This document shows, piece after piece, positions 1-8,257 of a DNA stretch of 33,318 nucleotides (its first letter is position 1; each line of letters starts with the position of its first letter). A program made the translations under genes and the position numbers. Location: assembly GCA_029242325.1 (NCBI GenBank), contig JAQWUD010000043.1, positions 1-33,318 on the forward strand, in the 5' to 3' direction. Source of the DNA: Luminiphilus sp. (GTDB lineage Bacteria > Pseudomonadota > Gammaproteobacteria > Pseudomonadales > Halieaceae). The notes under the pieces were generated by a model, which saw only the letters and a list, made by a program, of their open reading frames with translations, did not search any database and had not been told where the DNA came from.

Positions 1-118
1 CGGGGAAAATCTGACGAATCAGAGGGCGCGCAGACTACTGCCTCGCACGCGCGCTGTCAATTTGTGCCCGGTGTTGGGATAGCGTGATTTGCTACCGGTG
101 CTCACAGGTTTTCCCGCG

Positions 119-124
119 TATAAT
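119..124 (+). promoter_or_regulatory. Putative -10 element upstream of rnr
   Basis: A perfect TATAAT lies 47 bases before the rnr start codon. No convincing -35 hexamer sits 16-18 bases upstream (TTGCTA at 89-94 is too far), so this is a -10 call only. The first 170 bases hold no other gene I can support. Confidence 0.4.
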
Positions 125-170
125 AAAAGGGTGTTCTCCAACCGGCTGACTCCAGCCATCGGACTTTCTT

Positions 171-2618
171 TTGGCGCCACGCCGCAAAAACAACGACCCA
201 ACTCCGTCTTCTGATCCGCACGCCGCTCGGGAGCGTGATCGTTACGCGCATCCCATCCCCAGTCGCGAAGTCATTCTCGCCATGCTGCAAGCGGCAGATG
301 CGCCCATGGCCTTTAATGGCATTGCTGAGCAGTTGGGGTTGAGCGTCGAGCGAGACCTGGATGCACTGGGTAAACGGTTACGCGCTATGCAGCGCGATGG
401 TCAACTTATTTCGGGCAGACGGGGCGCCTATGGCGTGCCCCAGCGCATGGATTTACAGCGTTGTCGGGTGATGGGCCATCGCGATGGCTATGGCTTTGCG
501 CGTCCGCTGGAGGGCGGAGACGATCTGTTTCTCTCGGCCAAAGAGATGTACCAGGTCTTCGATAGCGATGAGGTGCTGGTAGCCGTGGCGGGCGTAGATC
601 GTCGTGGGCGAGCTGAAGGTCAGATTGTTGAGGTATTGGTTCGTGCTCACACTCAGGTCGTGGGTCGGTACATGGAAGAGAGTGGTATCGGCTTTTTGCT
701 GCCGCATAACACCCGCATCAAAAACCACATACTCATTCCGCCCAAGGCAAAGGGTGGTGCGCGCCATGGGCAACTGGTCTCGGCGACCCTGACAGATTAT
801 CCCTCTGCCACGCTGGGGGCCAAGGGCCATGTAGACGAGGTGCTGGGGGATCATCTGGACCCCGGGCTCGAGATTGACGTGGCTATTCGCGCTCACGGTA
901 TTCCCTGGGAGTGGCCCAACGAGGTGTTGAGCGAGGCGGGCGCTTTGGGTGAGGAGCCGGCGGAGGCTGACAAAGCTAACCGGGTGGACTTGCGCGCCAT
1001 ACCGTTTGTCACCATTGATGGAGAGGACGCACGAGACTTTGACGATGCCGTCTGGTGTGACCAGAGCGGCAAGGGCTTCCAGCTTCGGGTCGCGATTGCG
1101 GATGTCGCTCATTACGTGCCGGTTGGGTCGGCCCTCAATGAAGAAGCCAGCATCAGAGGTAATTCGGTGTACTTTCCTGAGCGGGTCGTGCCGATGTTCC
1201 CGGAGGTGCTCTCCAATGGCTTGTGCTCACTCAAGCCCCGAGTTGACCGCTTGGCAATGGTTTGCGAGATGGAAATCGACCAACACGGGCAGTTACAGGA
1301 TTACAGATTTTATGAGGCCATTATTCACTCTCACGCGAGATTAACATATACCGACGTGGGCGACGTGATCGAGAGTGGTGATAGCCCGAACGTGCCGGCA
1401 GAGCGCGTAGCCGATATTCAACGGCTTCACGGGCTTTATCGGATTCTGCGAGTTGCGCGTGAACAACGCGGAGCGCTCGATTTCGAGACCCAGGAGACGC
1501 GCATCCTCTTCGATGAGCAACGTAAGATTGCGGCGATCAAGCCGGTGTATCGAAATGACGCACACAAGCTGGTAGAGGAGTGCATGCTGATCGCCAATGT
1601 GGCGACGGCACAGTTTCTGGAATCTCTCGGGCAGCCCGCATTGTTCCGGGTGCACGAGGGCCCAAGTGCCGAGAAGCTTGAAAATCTCCGAGCATTTTTG
1701 GGTGAGCTCTCGTTAGACTTGCCCGGTGGCGTAAAGCCCACCCCAGAGCACTATCAGTCTTTACTGAGCACAGTTGAGGGGCGCGAGGACGCGCACATTA
1801 TTCAAACGATGCTGCTGCGATCACTCTCCCAGGCTGTCTACCAGCCCGAGAACGCCGGTCATTTCGGGCTTCACTTTGAGGCCTATGCGCACTTTACGTC
1901 GCCAATTCGCCGCTACCCAGATCTGCTGGTGCATCGCGCTATCCGTGCGGCGATTCGTGGCGCTGTAAAAAGCGGCCACGTCGAGCGGGTGAAAGGTGCC
2001 CGCGCGCTAAAGCAGAAGGAGATTTATCCTTATGACGTAGGCACGATGGTGGCGTTGGGCGAGCAATGCTCCATGACCGAGCGCCGCGCAGATGATGCGA
2101 CCCGAGAGGTCGATGCTTGGCTTAAATGTGAGTTTCTCAAGGACCGGGTTGATGAGGAATTTGGCGGTGTTATCGCGGCAGTGACCAATTTTGGTGTGTT
2201 CGTGGAGTTGGATGATCTTTATATCGAAGGTCTCATTCATGTAAGTGCACTGCCCGGAGACTATTACCATTTTGATCAAGCCAAGCAGCGGCTTGTGGGC
2301 GAGAGAACGCGACAGGTCTTTAAGTTGGGGGGCGCTGTCACGGTGAGGGTGGCCCGGGTGGATCTTGATAATCGCAAGATAGATCTTGAACTCGCTGGCC
2401 AAGTGTCATCAGGGCGAGCAGCTCCTCAAAAGCGAAGAGGGTCTGCCAAAGCCACTGCCACCCAAAAGGGCAGAAAGTCCAGCTCTAAGGGCAGTGCTGG
2501 AAAGCCGTCGGCGTCGTCATCGACTTCGTCAGATTCCTCGCGATCCGGAAAACCTGCCAAGAGTGGCAGGTCGCCATCCGCCAAGAACGCCGCAACGCGC
2601 AAGAAGAAGAAGCGCTAG
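171..2618 (+). CDS. rnr: Ribonuclease R (3'-5' exoribonuclease)
   Basis: This is an 815-residue RNase R, the processive 3'-5' exoribonuclease that degrades structured RNA in mRNA and rRNA quality control. In order: an N-terminal winged-helix segment (about 30-90), two cold-shock-like domains, the RNB catalytic domain with the acidic cluster D286-x-x-D289-x-D291-D292, an S1 domain (about 660-740), and a Lys/Ser-rich basic tail of roughly 70 residues. Length matches the family (about 813 in E. coli). The start is TTG at 171 with a weak GGA at 161-163; no in-frame ATG gives the complete winged helix. rlmB starts 3 bases after the stop, so the pair is probably cotranscribed, as in enterobacteria. 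Confidence 0.97.
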   Translation: MAPRRKNNDPTPSSDPHAARERDRYAHPIPSREVILAMLQAADAPMAFNGIAEQLGLSVERDLDALGKRLRAMQRDGQLISGRRGAYGVPQRMDLQRCRVMGHRDGYGFARPLEGGDDLFLSAKEMYQVFDSDEVLVAVAGVDRRGRAEGQIVEVLVRAHTQVVGRYMEESGIGFLLPHNTRIKNHILIPPKAKGGARHGQLVSATLTDYPSATLGAKGHVDEVLGDHLDPGLEIDVAIRAHGIPWEWPNEVLSEAGALGEEPAEADKANRVDLRAIPFVTIDGEDARDFDDAVWCDQSGKGFQLRVAIADVAHYVPVGSALNEEASIRGNSVYFPERVVPMFPEVLSNGLCSLKPRVDRLAMVCEMEIDQHGQLQDYRFYEAIIHSHARLTYTDVGDVIESGDSPNVPAERVADIQRLHGLYRILRVAREQRGALDFETQETRILFDEQRKIAAIKPVYRNDAHKLVEECMLIANVATAQFLESLGQPALFRVHEGPSAEKLENLRAFLGELSLDLPGGVKPTPEHYQSLLSTVEGREDAHIIQTMLLRSLSQAVYQPENAGHFGLHFEAYAHFTSPIRRYPDLLVHRAIRAAIRGAVKSGHVERVKGARALKQKEIYPYDVGTMVALGEQCSMTERRADDATREVDAWLKCEFLKDRVDEEFGGVIAAVTNFGVFVELDDLYIEGLIHVSALPGDYYHFDQAKQRLVGERTRQVFKLGGAVTVRVARVDLDNRKIDLELAGQVSSGRAAPQKRRGSAKATATQKGRKSSSKGSAGKPSASSSTSSDSSRSGKPAKSGRSPSAKNAATRKKKKR

Positions 2619-2621
2619 GCC

Positions 2622-3374
2622 ATGACAGAGGTCGTTATTGGTTATCACGCCGTCGAGAGCCTGATCCGCCACGAGCCAAGTCGCGTGGCGGCAGTGCAAG
2701 TGCAATCTGACCGGCAGGACAAACGCATGCTCACCCTTTGCGAGCTGGCGCGTAACCAAGGGGTTGCGTTGGTGCTGTGTAGCAAAGCAGAGCTGGATGC
2801 CAGGGTGAGTGGACGCCATCAGGGTGTCGTCGCCTTGCTAGATCCCACTGGTCAGCGCGCGCGCGCGGACATGATCAGCGAGACGGATCTTATGGACAGG
2901 GTGTCGCAAATCAGCGCACCGCTATTACTTATCCTAGATGGTGTGACAGACCCCCATAATCTGGGGGCATGCCTGCGCAGTGCTGACGCAGCGGGTGTGA
3001 CAGCGGTTATCTTCCCTAAGGACAAGAGCGCGGATGTAAATGAGGTGGTTCGCAAGGTCGCCAGTGGTGCAGCGGAGGCGGTGCCATGGGTGCGAGTCAC
3101 CAATTTGGCGCGCACGATTGAAGCGCTCAAGCAAAAGGGGGTCTGGATCGTGGGCACCGACGGCGATGCGGATGAATCACTCTATGACCGCGACCTCACG
3201 GGACCTTGCGCCTTGGCCATGGGCTCGGAGGGAGCCGGGATGCGGCGGCTGACCAGAGAGCTGTGCGATTTTGTTGTCAAGCTGCCCATGTCAGGCTCGG
3301 TATCTAGCCTCAACGTGTCGGTTGCAGCGGGCATCTGTCTATTTGAGGCGGTTCGCCAGAGAGGCGCGCATTGA
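2622..3374 (+). CDS. rlmB: 23S rRNA (guanosine-2251-2'-O)-methyltransferase
   Basis: A 250-residue SpoU-class (SPOUT knot) methyltransferase that methylates Gm2251 in the 23S rRNA P-loop. The three class motifs are visible: N-L-G-A-C-L-R-S-A-D near 110, M-G-S-E-G-A-G-M near 200, and the C-terminal L-P-M-x-G-x-V-x-S-L-N-V-S knot near 225. An N-terminal substrate-binding domain of about 75 residues precedes the catalytic domain, as is usual. It follows rnr with a 3-base gap. Length and motif spacing match E. coli RlmB (243 residues). Confidence 0.95.
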   Translation: MTEVVIGYHAVESLIRHEPSRVAAVQVQSDRQDKRMLTLCELARNQGVALVLCSKAELDARVSGRHQGVVALLDPTGQRARADMISETDLMDRVSQISAPLLLILDGVTDPHNLGACLRSADAAGVTAVIFPKDKSADVNEVVRKVASGAAEAVPWVRVTNLARTIEALKQKGVWIVGTDGDADESLYDRDLTGPCALAMGSEGAGMRRLTRELCDFVVKLPMSGSVSSLNVSVAAGICLFEAVRQRGAH

Positions 3375-3410
3375 GCCCGTTTGCGGTGAAACCTTTACCA
3401 AATTTCGCCG

Positions 3411-3439
3411 TTGCAATGCCGCGTCCGGCTTTGTAGACT
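3411..3439 (+). promoter_or_regulatory. Putative sigma70 promoter for the rpsF operon
   Basis: TTGCAA (3411-3416) and TAGACT (3434-3439) are separated by 17 bases, each matching 4 of 6 consensus positions. The predicted start point leaves a leader of roughly 85 bases before rpsF. Confidence 0.45.
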
Positions 3440-3461
3440 CCGCTCCTCAAAAAAATTGGTC

Positions 3462-3509
3462 GGGCCTGAAAAGGGCCCATCCTCCTTGCCACACCCTCAG
3501 ACGGGTGGC
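3462..3509 (+). promoter_or_regulatory. Structured leader of rpsF (two small hairpins)
   Basis: Two inverted repeats lie between the promoter and rpsF. The first is GGGCC 3462-3466 with GGCCC 3474-3478. The second is GCCA/CCC 3488-3496 with GGG/TGGC 3503-3509, with a 2-base bulge. A leader element bound by S6:S18 is known upstream of rpsF in many bacteria. I could not identify its diagnostic CCG bulge with certainty here, so autoregulation is an inference. Confidence 0.3.
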
Positions 3510-3532
3510 TGTAAACCATAGGGAGTACGCGA

Positions 3533-3991
3533 GTGCGACACTACGAAGTTGTGTTCATGGTCCATCCGGACCAGTCCGAACAAGTCCCAGGCATGATCGA
3601 GCGATACAGCAATGTCATCACAAAAGATGGTGGTACCGTGCATCGCCTGGAAGATTGGGGCCGACGTCAGTTGGCTTACCACATCAATAAAATCCACAAA
3701 GCGCATTACGTGATGATGAATGTGGAGGCCTCCAACGAAGCGATGGAAGAGCTCACCACCACTTTTCGTTACAACGACGCAGTGATTCGCAACATGGTAA
3801 TCCGTCGTGACGAGCCAGCATTGGATGAGTCCCTGATCATGAAGGCTGAGCGCGAGGATAAAGAGCGCAAGGCGCGATATCAGGAACGTCAGAATAACGA
3901 CGCGCGTCGCGCGGCGGAGCCTGCTGGAGACGCCAAAGCTGAAAGCGAGGATGCGCCCTCCGAAAAGTCAGAAACAGCCACTGAGGAATAA
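3533..3991 (+). CDS. rpsF: 30S ribosomal protein S6
   Basis: A 152-residue S6, a component of the 30S platform that binds S18. Residues 1-100 are nearly identical to the E. coli protein (begins [12 protein letters not shown]). The start is GTG at 3533, confirmed by this N-terminus and by GGGAG at 3521-3525. The tail after residue 105 is long, charged and low-complexity and ends T-A-T-E-E. The terminal Glu-Glu is the kind of end that RimK extends with further glutamates, and rimK is in this window. rpsR follows directly; the priB gene found between them in enterobacteria is absent. Confidence 0.98.
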   Translation: MRHYEVVFMVHPDQSEQVPGMIERYSNVITKDGGTVHRLEDWGRRQLAYHINKIHKAHYVMMNVEASNEAMEELTTTFRYNDAVIRNMVIRRDEPALDESLIMKAEREDKERKARYQERQNNDARRAAEPAGDAKAESEDAPSEKSETATEE

Positions 3992-3994
3992 GCC

Positions 3995-4222
3995 ATGTCA
4001 CGTTTTTTTCGTCGCAGAAAGTTTTGCCGATTCACAGCCGAGGGCGTGACAGAGATCGATTATAAGGATCTGGATACGCTCAAGCAGTACGTCTCCGAAA
4101 CGGGAAAGATTGTGCCGAGTCGTATCACGGGCACGAAAGCCAAGTATCAGCGGCAGTTGGCGACGGCGGTAAAACGCGCGCGTTTCCTCGCCTTGTTACC
4201 TTATACAGACGCACACAAGTAA
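3995..4222 (+). CDS. rpsR: 30S ribosomal protein S18
   Basis: A 75-residue S18, exactly the usual length, with the N-terminal R-R-R-K-F-C-R-F segment and the conserved I-V-P-S-R-I-T-G-T motif and basic C-terminus. It binds S6 on the 30S platform. The ATG at 3995 is preceded by GAGGA at 3983-3987, which lies inside the end of rpsF, so S6 and S18 are probably made from one transcript in a coupled way. Confidence 0.98.
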   Translation: MSRFFRRRKFCRFTAEGVTEIDYKDLDTLKQYVSETGKIVPSRITGTKAKYQRQLATAVKRARFLALLPYTDAHK

Positions 4223-4231
4223 GTATTAAAC

Positions 4232-5113
4232 ATGCGCGGCCTCGCTGAATTCATCATGCGCGGCTGGTGGCAGGCACTGGTGGTTGCGGTGCTGGGGTCA
4301 GGAAGTCTGCTGTTTGGCTGGATCAGCGCGGCGGCCATTGCGCTGGTTACCCTGAGACAGGGTTCAGCTTCCGGCGGCTGGTTGGCCCTCTGGGCAATGC
4401 TACCCGCTGTGATCGTTGCCACGATGAGTGGCGATATGGGGAGCGTGATATTGCTGCTGGGGGCCTTCGCTCTGGCGGTGATTTTGCGGGAGACAGTGAG
4501 TCTCTCTTTGGCCGTGATGGCAAGTGTGCCGATGGCGATGCTGGGTGGGCTGGCGTTGGTGACGCTCAATGGTGCTTTTTTGGAGGAGCTGGTTGCGACC
4601 TTCAACCAAGCACTGGCGCAGTTAGAGCAAGACATTGCGAGTGAACAACAGGGTGAGTTGGCCTTCACCACGTTGTCGGTGCCCCAGGTGGGGGCACTGC
4701 TAGCGACCGGTAATACCGTGGTCGCGGTATTGAGCTTACTACTGGGACGCTACTGGCAAGCGCTGCTGTATAACCCAGGAGGGTTTGGCGCTGAGTTTCG
4801 AGCCCTGAGACTGCCGCAAGCCGCGGTGGTGATCATGGTTGGGACAGGCGCGTTGCTCTGGTGGCAAGGCGCGGAGTGGCGCATCTGGAGCGCCGCGGCG
4901 GTACTGCCCTTGACGGTAGTGGGATTTGCCTTGGTGCACGCTTATTCGGCGCACACCGGCAAAGGGGTTACTTGGTTGACCCTGATGTACACACTGTGGA
5001 TCGTGCTCGATCCTGTGAAGTGGCTATGGTTGGGATGCGTTGTTGCCGACGTATTCTTCGATTTTAGGGCTAGATGGAACACACCGTCTGGCGGGAGCGC
5101 AAGCAGTGAATAA
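4232..5113 (+). CDS. Polytopic inner-membrane protein between rpsR and rplI
   Basis: A 293-residue very hydrophobic protein with about eight predicted membrane segments (for example near residues 12-40, 50-65, 68-85, 90-112, 150-170, 195-210, 220-235, 245-270). I do not see catalytic motifs. Several pseudomonads and relatives carry an uncharacterised membrane protein (YybS/DUF2232-like) at this same place, and this looks like the counterpart. It starts with ATG at 4232, 9 bases after rpsR, with no clear Shine-Dalgarno, suggesting low or coupled translation. Function is unknown. Confidence 0.75.
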   Translation: MRGLAEFIMRGWWQALVVAVLGSGSLLFGWISAAAIALVTLRQGSASGGWLALWAMLPAVIVATMSGDMGSVILLLGAFALAVILRETVSLSLAVMASVPMAMLGGLALVTLNGAFLEELVATFNQALAQLEQDIASEQQGELAFTTLSVPQVGALLATGNTVVAVLSLLLGRYWQALLYNPGGFGAEFRALRLPQAAVVIMVGTGALLWWQGAEWRIWSAAAVLPLTVVGFALVHAYSAHTGKGVTWLTLMYTLWIVLDPVKWLWLGCVVADVFFDFRARWNTPSGGSASSE

Positions 5114-5173
5114 GCTGCTTGTTGAGCGGGTTGAAAAAGTCGGTCGTTAAAGCGGTTAGCAGAGGAAAGAATG

Positions 5174-5623
5174 ATGGAAGTTATTTTGCTCGAAAACATT
5201 GGCAATCTCGGTGCGCTGGGTGACAAGGTTGATGTCAAGGCAGGGTACGGGCGCAATTTTCTGATCCCTCAGGGGAGAGCGGTACCCGCCACGGAACAGA
5301 ATGTGGCGAAATTCGAGGCGCGTCGTGCTGAGCTGGAGGCCGCAGCGGCCGAGACGCTCGCCGCTGCACAAGCGCGCGGAGAGGCGCTGACAGCGCTCGG
5401 AGCGGTTGAAATTGGTGCGACCGCGGGTGAGGAAGGGAGATTATTTGGCTCTGTGGGCACTCGTGACATTGCTGAGGCGCTTACGGCGGCTGGTTGCGAG
5501 GTCGACAAGGCCGAGGTGCGACTGCCTGAGGGCGTAATCCGCGAACTGGGTGAATTTGAGATAATGATCCAGCTCCACGCAGAGATAGCAACCTCTGTGG
5601 CGATCCACATCATTGCTGAATAA
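5174..5623 (+). CDS. rplI: 50S ribosomal protein L9
   Basis: A 149-residue L9, matching the E. coli length. The N-terminal domain has V-I-L-L-E-N-I-x-N-L-G and the [11 protein letters not shown] motif (about 27-37). A long Ala/Glu-rich connecting helix (about 45-75) and a C-terminal rRNA-binding domain follow. Two ATGs are adjacent at 5171 and 5174. I prefer 5174 because it gives the conserved N-terminus and a better 7-base spacing from GAGGA (5162-5166). L9 binds 23S rRNA at the base of the L1 stalk and limits frameshifting. Confidence 0.97.
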   Translation: MEVILLENIGNLGALGDKVDVKAGYGRNFLIPQGRAVPATEQNVAKFEARRAELEAAAAETLAAAQARGEALTALGAVEIGATAGEEGRLFGSVGTRDIAEALTAAGCEVDKAEVRLPEGVIRELGEFEIMIQLHAEIATSVAIHIIAE

Positions 5624-5631
5624 TGCTCTGT

Positions 5632-5649
5632 AGCGGGCGTCGGCCCGCT
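5632..5649 (+). terminator. Perfect hairpin after rplI
   Basis: AGCGGGC (5632-5638) and GCCCGCT (5643-5649) form a perfect 7-bp stem with a 4-base loop 8 bases after the rplI stop. The following bases (GCCTCATTT) are only weakly T-rich, so it may attenuate rather than terminate fully. Confidence 0.4.
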
Positions 5650-5777
5650 GCCTCATTTCCATATCCGCTGGCGTGACCACGCCGTCGCAGGTAATCTATT
5701 CGACCCGCTGACATTTGTTGGCTCCTCTGGGCGCGGCCCTTTTGGCGTCATCAATGAGCATATAAGAAGGTCAGATC

Positions 5778-7154
5778 TTGGAGTCGGTGAAACCTCAGGA
5801 TTCGGACGTTGCCCGGATTCGCATGCAACCCCAATCCGTTGAGGCGGAGCGGTCTGTTATTGGCGGCATTTTGCTGGCACCTGAAAGCTGGGATGCCATC
5901 GCTGAACTGGTCGACGCCGGCGATTTTTATCGTCCTGAGCACCGCGCTATCTTCCGTCAAATCGCCTTATTGGTGGATCGGAACGAGCCAATCGATGTCA
6001 TCACCGTTGCCGACCGGCTCCTTGTTACGGGAGAGCTCGATGCGGCAGGTGGTCATACCTACCTTGCCGAACTTGCTGAGCAAACGCCAACAGCTGCCAA
6101 TGTCCGCGCTTACGCGCGCGCCGTGAGAGAACGCTCGCTGCTCCGAAAACTGATTGGCGCAGCGCAGGATATTGCAACAGCAGGGTTCAGTCCGGAGGGG
6201 CGAAGCGCCGATGAGCTCGTTGATGAGGCGGAGCGGCTCATCATGGCAGTCTCCGAGAGCGGGCCTAAATCAGGTGGGCCTCAAAGCATGGCTCCGCTCC
6301 TGACTGGCGCGTTGGAGCGGATTGAAGAACTCTATAACACCGGCGGTGAAATTACGGGATTGACGACGGGTTTCATTGATCTGGATAAAAAAACCTCGGG
6401 CCTCCAGCCTTCAGACCTGGTGATTGTGGCGGGTCGACCTTCGATGGGCAAGACCAGTTTTGCCATGAATTTGGTGGAGAATGCAGCGGGAAACACGGAT
6501 AAACCCATCGTCGTATTCTCCATGGAGATGCCCGCTGAGCAGCTGGTGATCAGAATGCTGTCCTCACTCGGCAAGATCGATCAATCTCGTGTGCGAACCG
6601 GTAAATTGCAGCAGGACGATTGGCCCAAGTTGTCCGCGGCGATGGCCAAACTCAAAGACAAGGCGATTTTTATCGACGACACGCCTGCTCTGACGCCCAC
6701 CGAGGTCAGGGCTCGAGCCCGGCGCCTCGCCAGAGAACACGGTGATCTGGGCATGATTATGGTCGACTATTTGCAGTTAATGCGTGTGGCCGGTACTTCT
6801 GAGGGCCGCACGGCCGAAATATCTGAAATTTCGCGTAATTTGAAAGCGATTGCGAAAGAGTTCCGGTGCCCTGTTGTTGCACTATCTCAGCTGAATCGGG
6901 CGCTGGAACAGAGACCCAATAAGCGGCCCGTCAATTCTGATCTCCGTGAATCCGGTGCCATCGAGCAAGATGCCGATGTGGTGATGTTTATCTACCGGGA
7001 CGAGGTTTACCATGAAGACTCGCCCGATAAAGGCGTTGCTGAGATCATCATCGGAAAGCAGCGTAATGGCCCAATAGGGACGTGTAGGCTCGCGTTTCAG
7101 GGTGAATTCACCCGCTTCGAAAATCTGGCAAGAGATGACTATGCCGGTTATTGA
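5778..7154 (+). CDS. dnaB: Replicative DNA helicase DnaB
   Basis: A 458-residue DnaB, the hexameric 5'-3' helicase of the replication fork. An N-terminal DnaG-interacting domain (about 15-120) is followed by a linker and a RecA-like ATPase domain. The Walker A is G-R-P-S-M-G-K225-T-S, the Walker B is M-I-M-V-D-Y-L-Q-L-M, and S-D-L-R-E-S-G-A-I-E-Q-D-A-D lies near 395. The start is TTG at 5778 with AGAAGG at 5765-5770; an ATG at 5823 would remove residues before the conserved P-Q-S-V-E-A-E. No intein is present. Its neighbours include a lambda-P-type helicase loader on the opposite strand. Confidence 0.97.
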   Translation: MESVKPQDSDVARIRMQPQSVEAERSVIGGILLAPESWDAIAELVDAGDFYRPEHRAIFRQIALLVDRNEPIDVITVADRLLVTGELDAAGGHTYLAELAEQTPTAANVRAYARAVRERSLLRKLIGAAQDIATAGFSPEGRSADELVDEAERLIMAVSESGPKSGGPQSMAPLLTGALERIEELYNTGGEITGLTTGFIDLDKKTSGLQPSDLVIVAGRPSMGKTSFAMNLVENAAGNTDKPIVVFSMEMPAEQLVIRMLSSLGKIDQSRVRTGKLQQDDWPKLSAAMAKLKDKAIFIDDTPALTPTEVRARARRLAREHGDLGMIMVDYLQLMRVAGTSEGRTAEISEISRNLKAIAKEFRCPVVALSQLNRALEQRPNKRPVNSDLRESGAIEQDADVVMFIYRDEVYHEDSPDKGVAEIIIGKQRNGPIGTCRLAFQGEFTRFENLARDDYAGY

Positions 7155-7225
7155 GGGCCGAATTTTCCGTTTTAATCATCCCTGCATCCTGGCGCGCTGA
7201 ATAGGGTTATGAAGTGAGGGAGCGG

Positions 7226-7579
7226 ATGCTGCCCATTAATTTTTTTGCCTTGCTCGACATGTTGGGGGGCGACACGCAGCGCGTGAGCACGCTGCTGCAA
7301 ACCTTCTTAAAAGAGCTTGCCTCGGATCTGGAATCGAGTCAGCTTGCGCTGGAGTCTGGTGATATGGGGTCTCTGCGAAAGATAGCGCATCGCGTAAAAG
7401 GTACCAGCGCCAACCTGCATGCCACGCTGGTCTCGGCGGCGGCACGTGAATTAGAGCAGGCTTGTATCGAAGGCACTGCCTCAGCTGTTGCCGCCACGCA
7501 GCGTGTGATGCAAGAGCAAGGGGAAATCTTGATGGATGCGATCCGTGACTGGCAACAGCGGTTGGCCACTTCGGCCTGA
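7226..7579 (+). CDS. Stand-alone Hpt (histidine phosphotransfer) protein
   Basis: A 117-residue single-domain Hpt protein. It has the typical A-H55-R-V-K-G-T-S-A-N motif with His55 as the expected phosphoacceptor, in an all-helical sequence. Such proteins relay phosphate between a hybrid sensor kinase and a response regulator. No kinase or regulator is nearby, so the partners are elsewhere. The start could be GTG at 7214 (121 residues) or ATG at 7226. I prefer 7226 because AGGGAG (7217-7222) lies just upstream. It is convergent with the next minus-strand gene. Confidence 0.85.
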   Translation: MLPINFFALLDMLGGDTQRVSTLLQTFLKELASDLESSQLALESGDMGSLRKIAHRVKGTSANLHATLVSAAARELEQACIEGTASAVAATQRVMQEQGEILMDAIRDWQQRLATSA

Positions 7580-7598
7580 TCAGAGGCCGATCTCTTTT
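7571..7598. terminator. Hairpin between convergent genes
   Basis: TCGGCC (7571-7576) and GGCCGA (7585-7590) form a stem around an 8-base loop, followed on the plus strand by TCTCTTTT. It overlaps the stop codons of the Hpt gene and of the lambda-P-like gene and could serve as a shared terminator, best for the plus strand. Confidence 0.4.
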
Positions 7599-8257
7599 CT
7601 GAGCCGCGCGAGATGGGTCGCTTGCTCCTCGGGGCTGGGCACTGTTTCTTCTGGCGGTGAAATACTGACCCGCTCGGGTCCTTTAAGCGTCTCTCCTCGA
7701 GCGGCTCTACTCACCCAGCGCTCGTAATGCTCTCGGAACACGGGCCAGGTTTTGGCCTCGGGCTCGTTTGCCAGGAAAAACCAATTGCTGTCGCGACCCG
7801 CTAGATACACCGCAGGGTGCTGCCATGACGCCTCCACTTTGGGTGAGGGGGCAAGGCAGGCCTCCCGGTAGGCATCATAGGGTGACGGCAAGCCCAGGTC
7901 ACTCAAGGCGTGATGGCAAGCGTCAATCATCCTATTTAGGGTGGGCAAATAATCACTGTTTTCGATCGCATGTTGCGCGGCGCGCAAAATTACTGCAGTG
8001 GGATAGGCATCCAGCGCATCCAGCCACAGTCGCTTCACTTGCTTGACCTGTTCGGCGTCACTCCACGCAGCGTAGTACTGGTTATGGTAGTTCAACCGAA
8101 AGAGCGCAAATACCTGGTTGATGGCCTCGACGGCCTGATTATCTGGGGGAGAGGTGGTTTCAGTTAGCCCAGCTGGTGTCGGTGAGGTCATCGTTGAGGC
8201 TTCGGTCTTTTGAACGATGCCCCGAGCCAGTGTTGCTGCGTCCTGCTTCTCCGCCAT
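7580..8257 (-). CDS. dopE: Phage lambda P-type DnaB helicase loader (DopE-like)
   Basis: A 225-residue protein whose body aligns by eye with lambda replication protein P. It matches at A-I-N-Q-V-F-A-L-F near 43, the region of about 65-170, R-G-E-T near 185, and an ending H-L-A-R-L-R-K-E-I-G-L resembling the end of lambda P. Lambda P binds host DnaB and delivers it to the origin. A chromosomal, domesticated lambda O/P pair (DopC/DopE) has been proposed as a third kind of bacterial helicase loader; that this gene is DopE is my inference. The ATG at 8257 has a strong purine-rich SD (complement of 8264-8273) and overlaps the upstream gene by 98 bases. An internal ATG at 8191 lacks an SD. No integrase, capsid or lysis genes are nearby. 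Confidence 0.75.
   Translation of the reverse strand: MAEKQDAATLARGIVQKTEASTMTSPTPAGLTETTSPPDNQAVEAINQVFALFRLNYHNQYYAAWSDAEQVKQVKRLWLDALDAYPTAVILRAAQHAIENSDYLPTLNRMIDACHHALSDLGLPSPYDAYREACLAPSPKVEASWQHPAVYLAGRDSNWFFLANEPEAKTWPVFREHYERWVSRAARGETLKGPERVSISPPEETVPSPEEQATHLARLRKEIGL

Noticed and set aside
453-1112. A 219-codon frame on the minus strand inside rnr
   Set aside because: It is opposite a fully conserved RNase R domain, has no recognisable features and reflects codon bias of the real gene.
5729-5743. GGGC-GCG-GCCC-TTTT as a terminator before dnaB
   Set aside because: The stem is only 4 bp with a 3-base loop; too weak to call.
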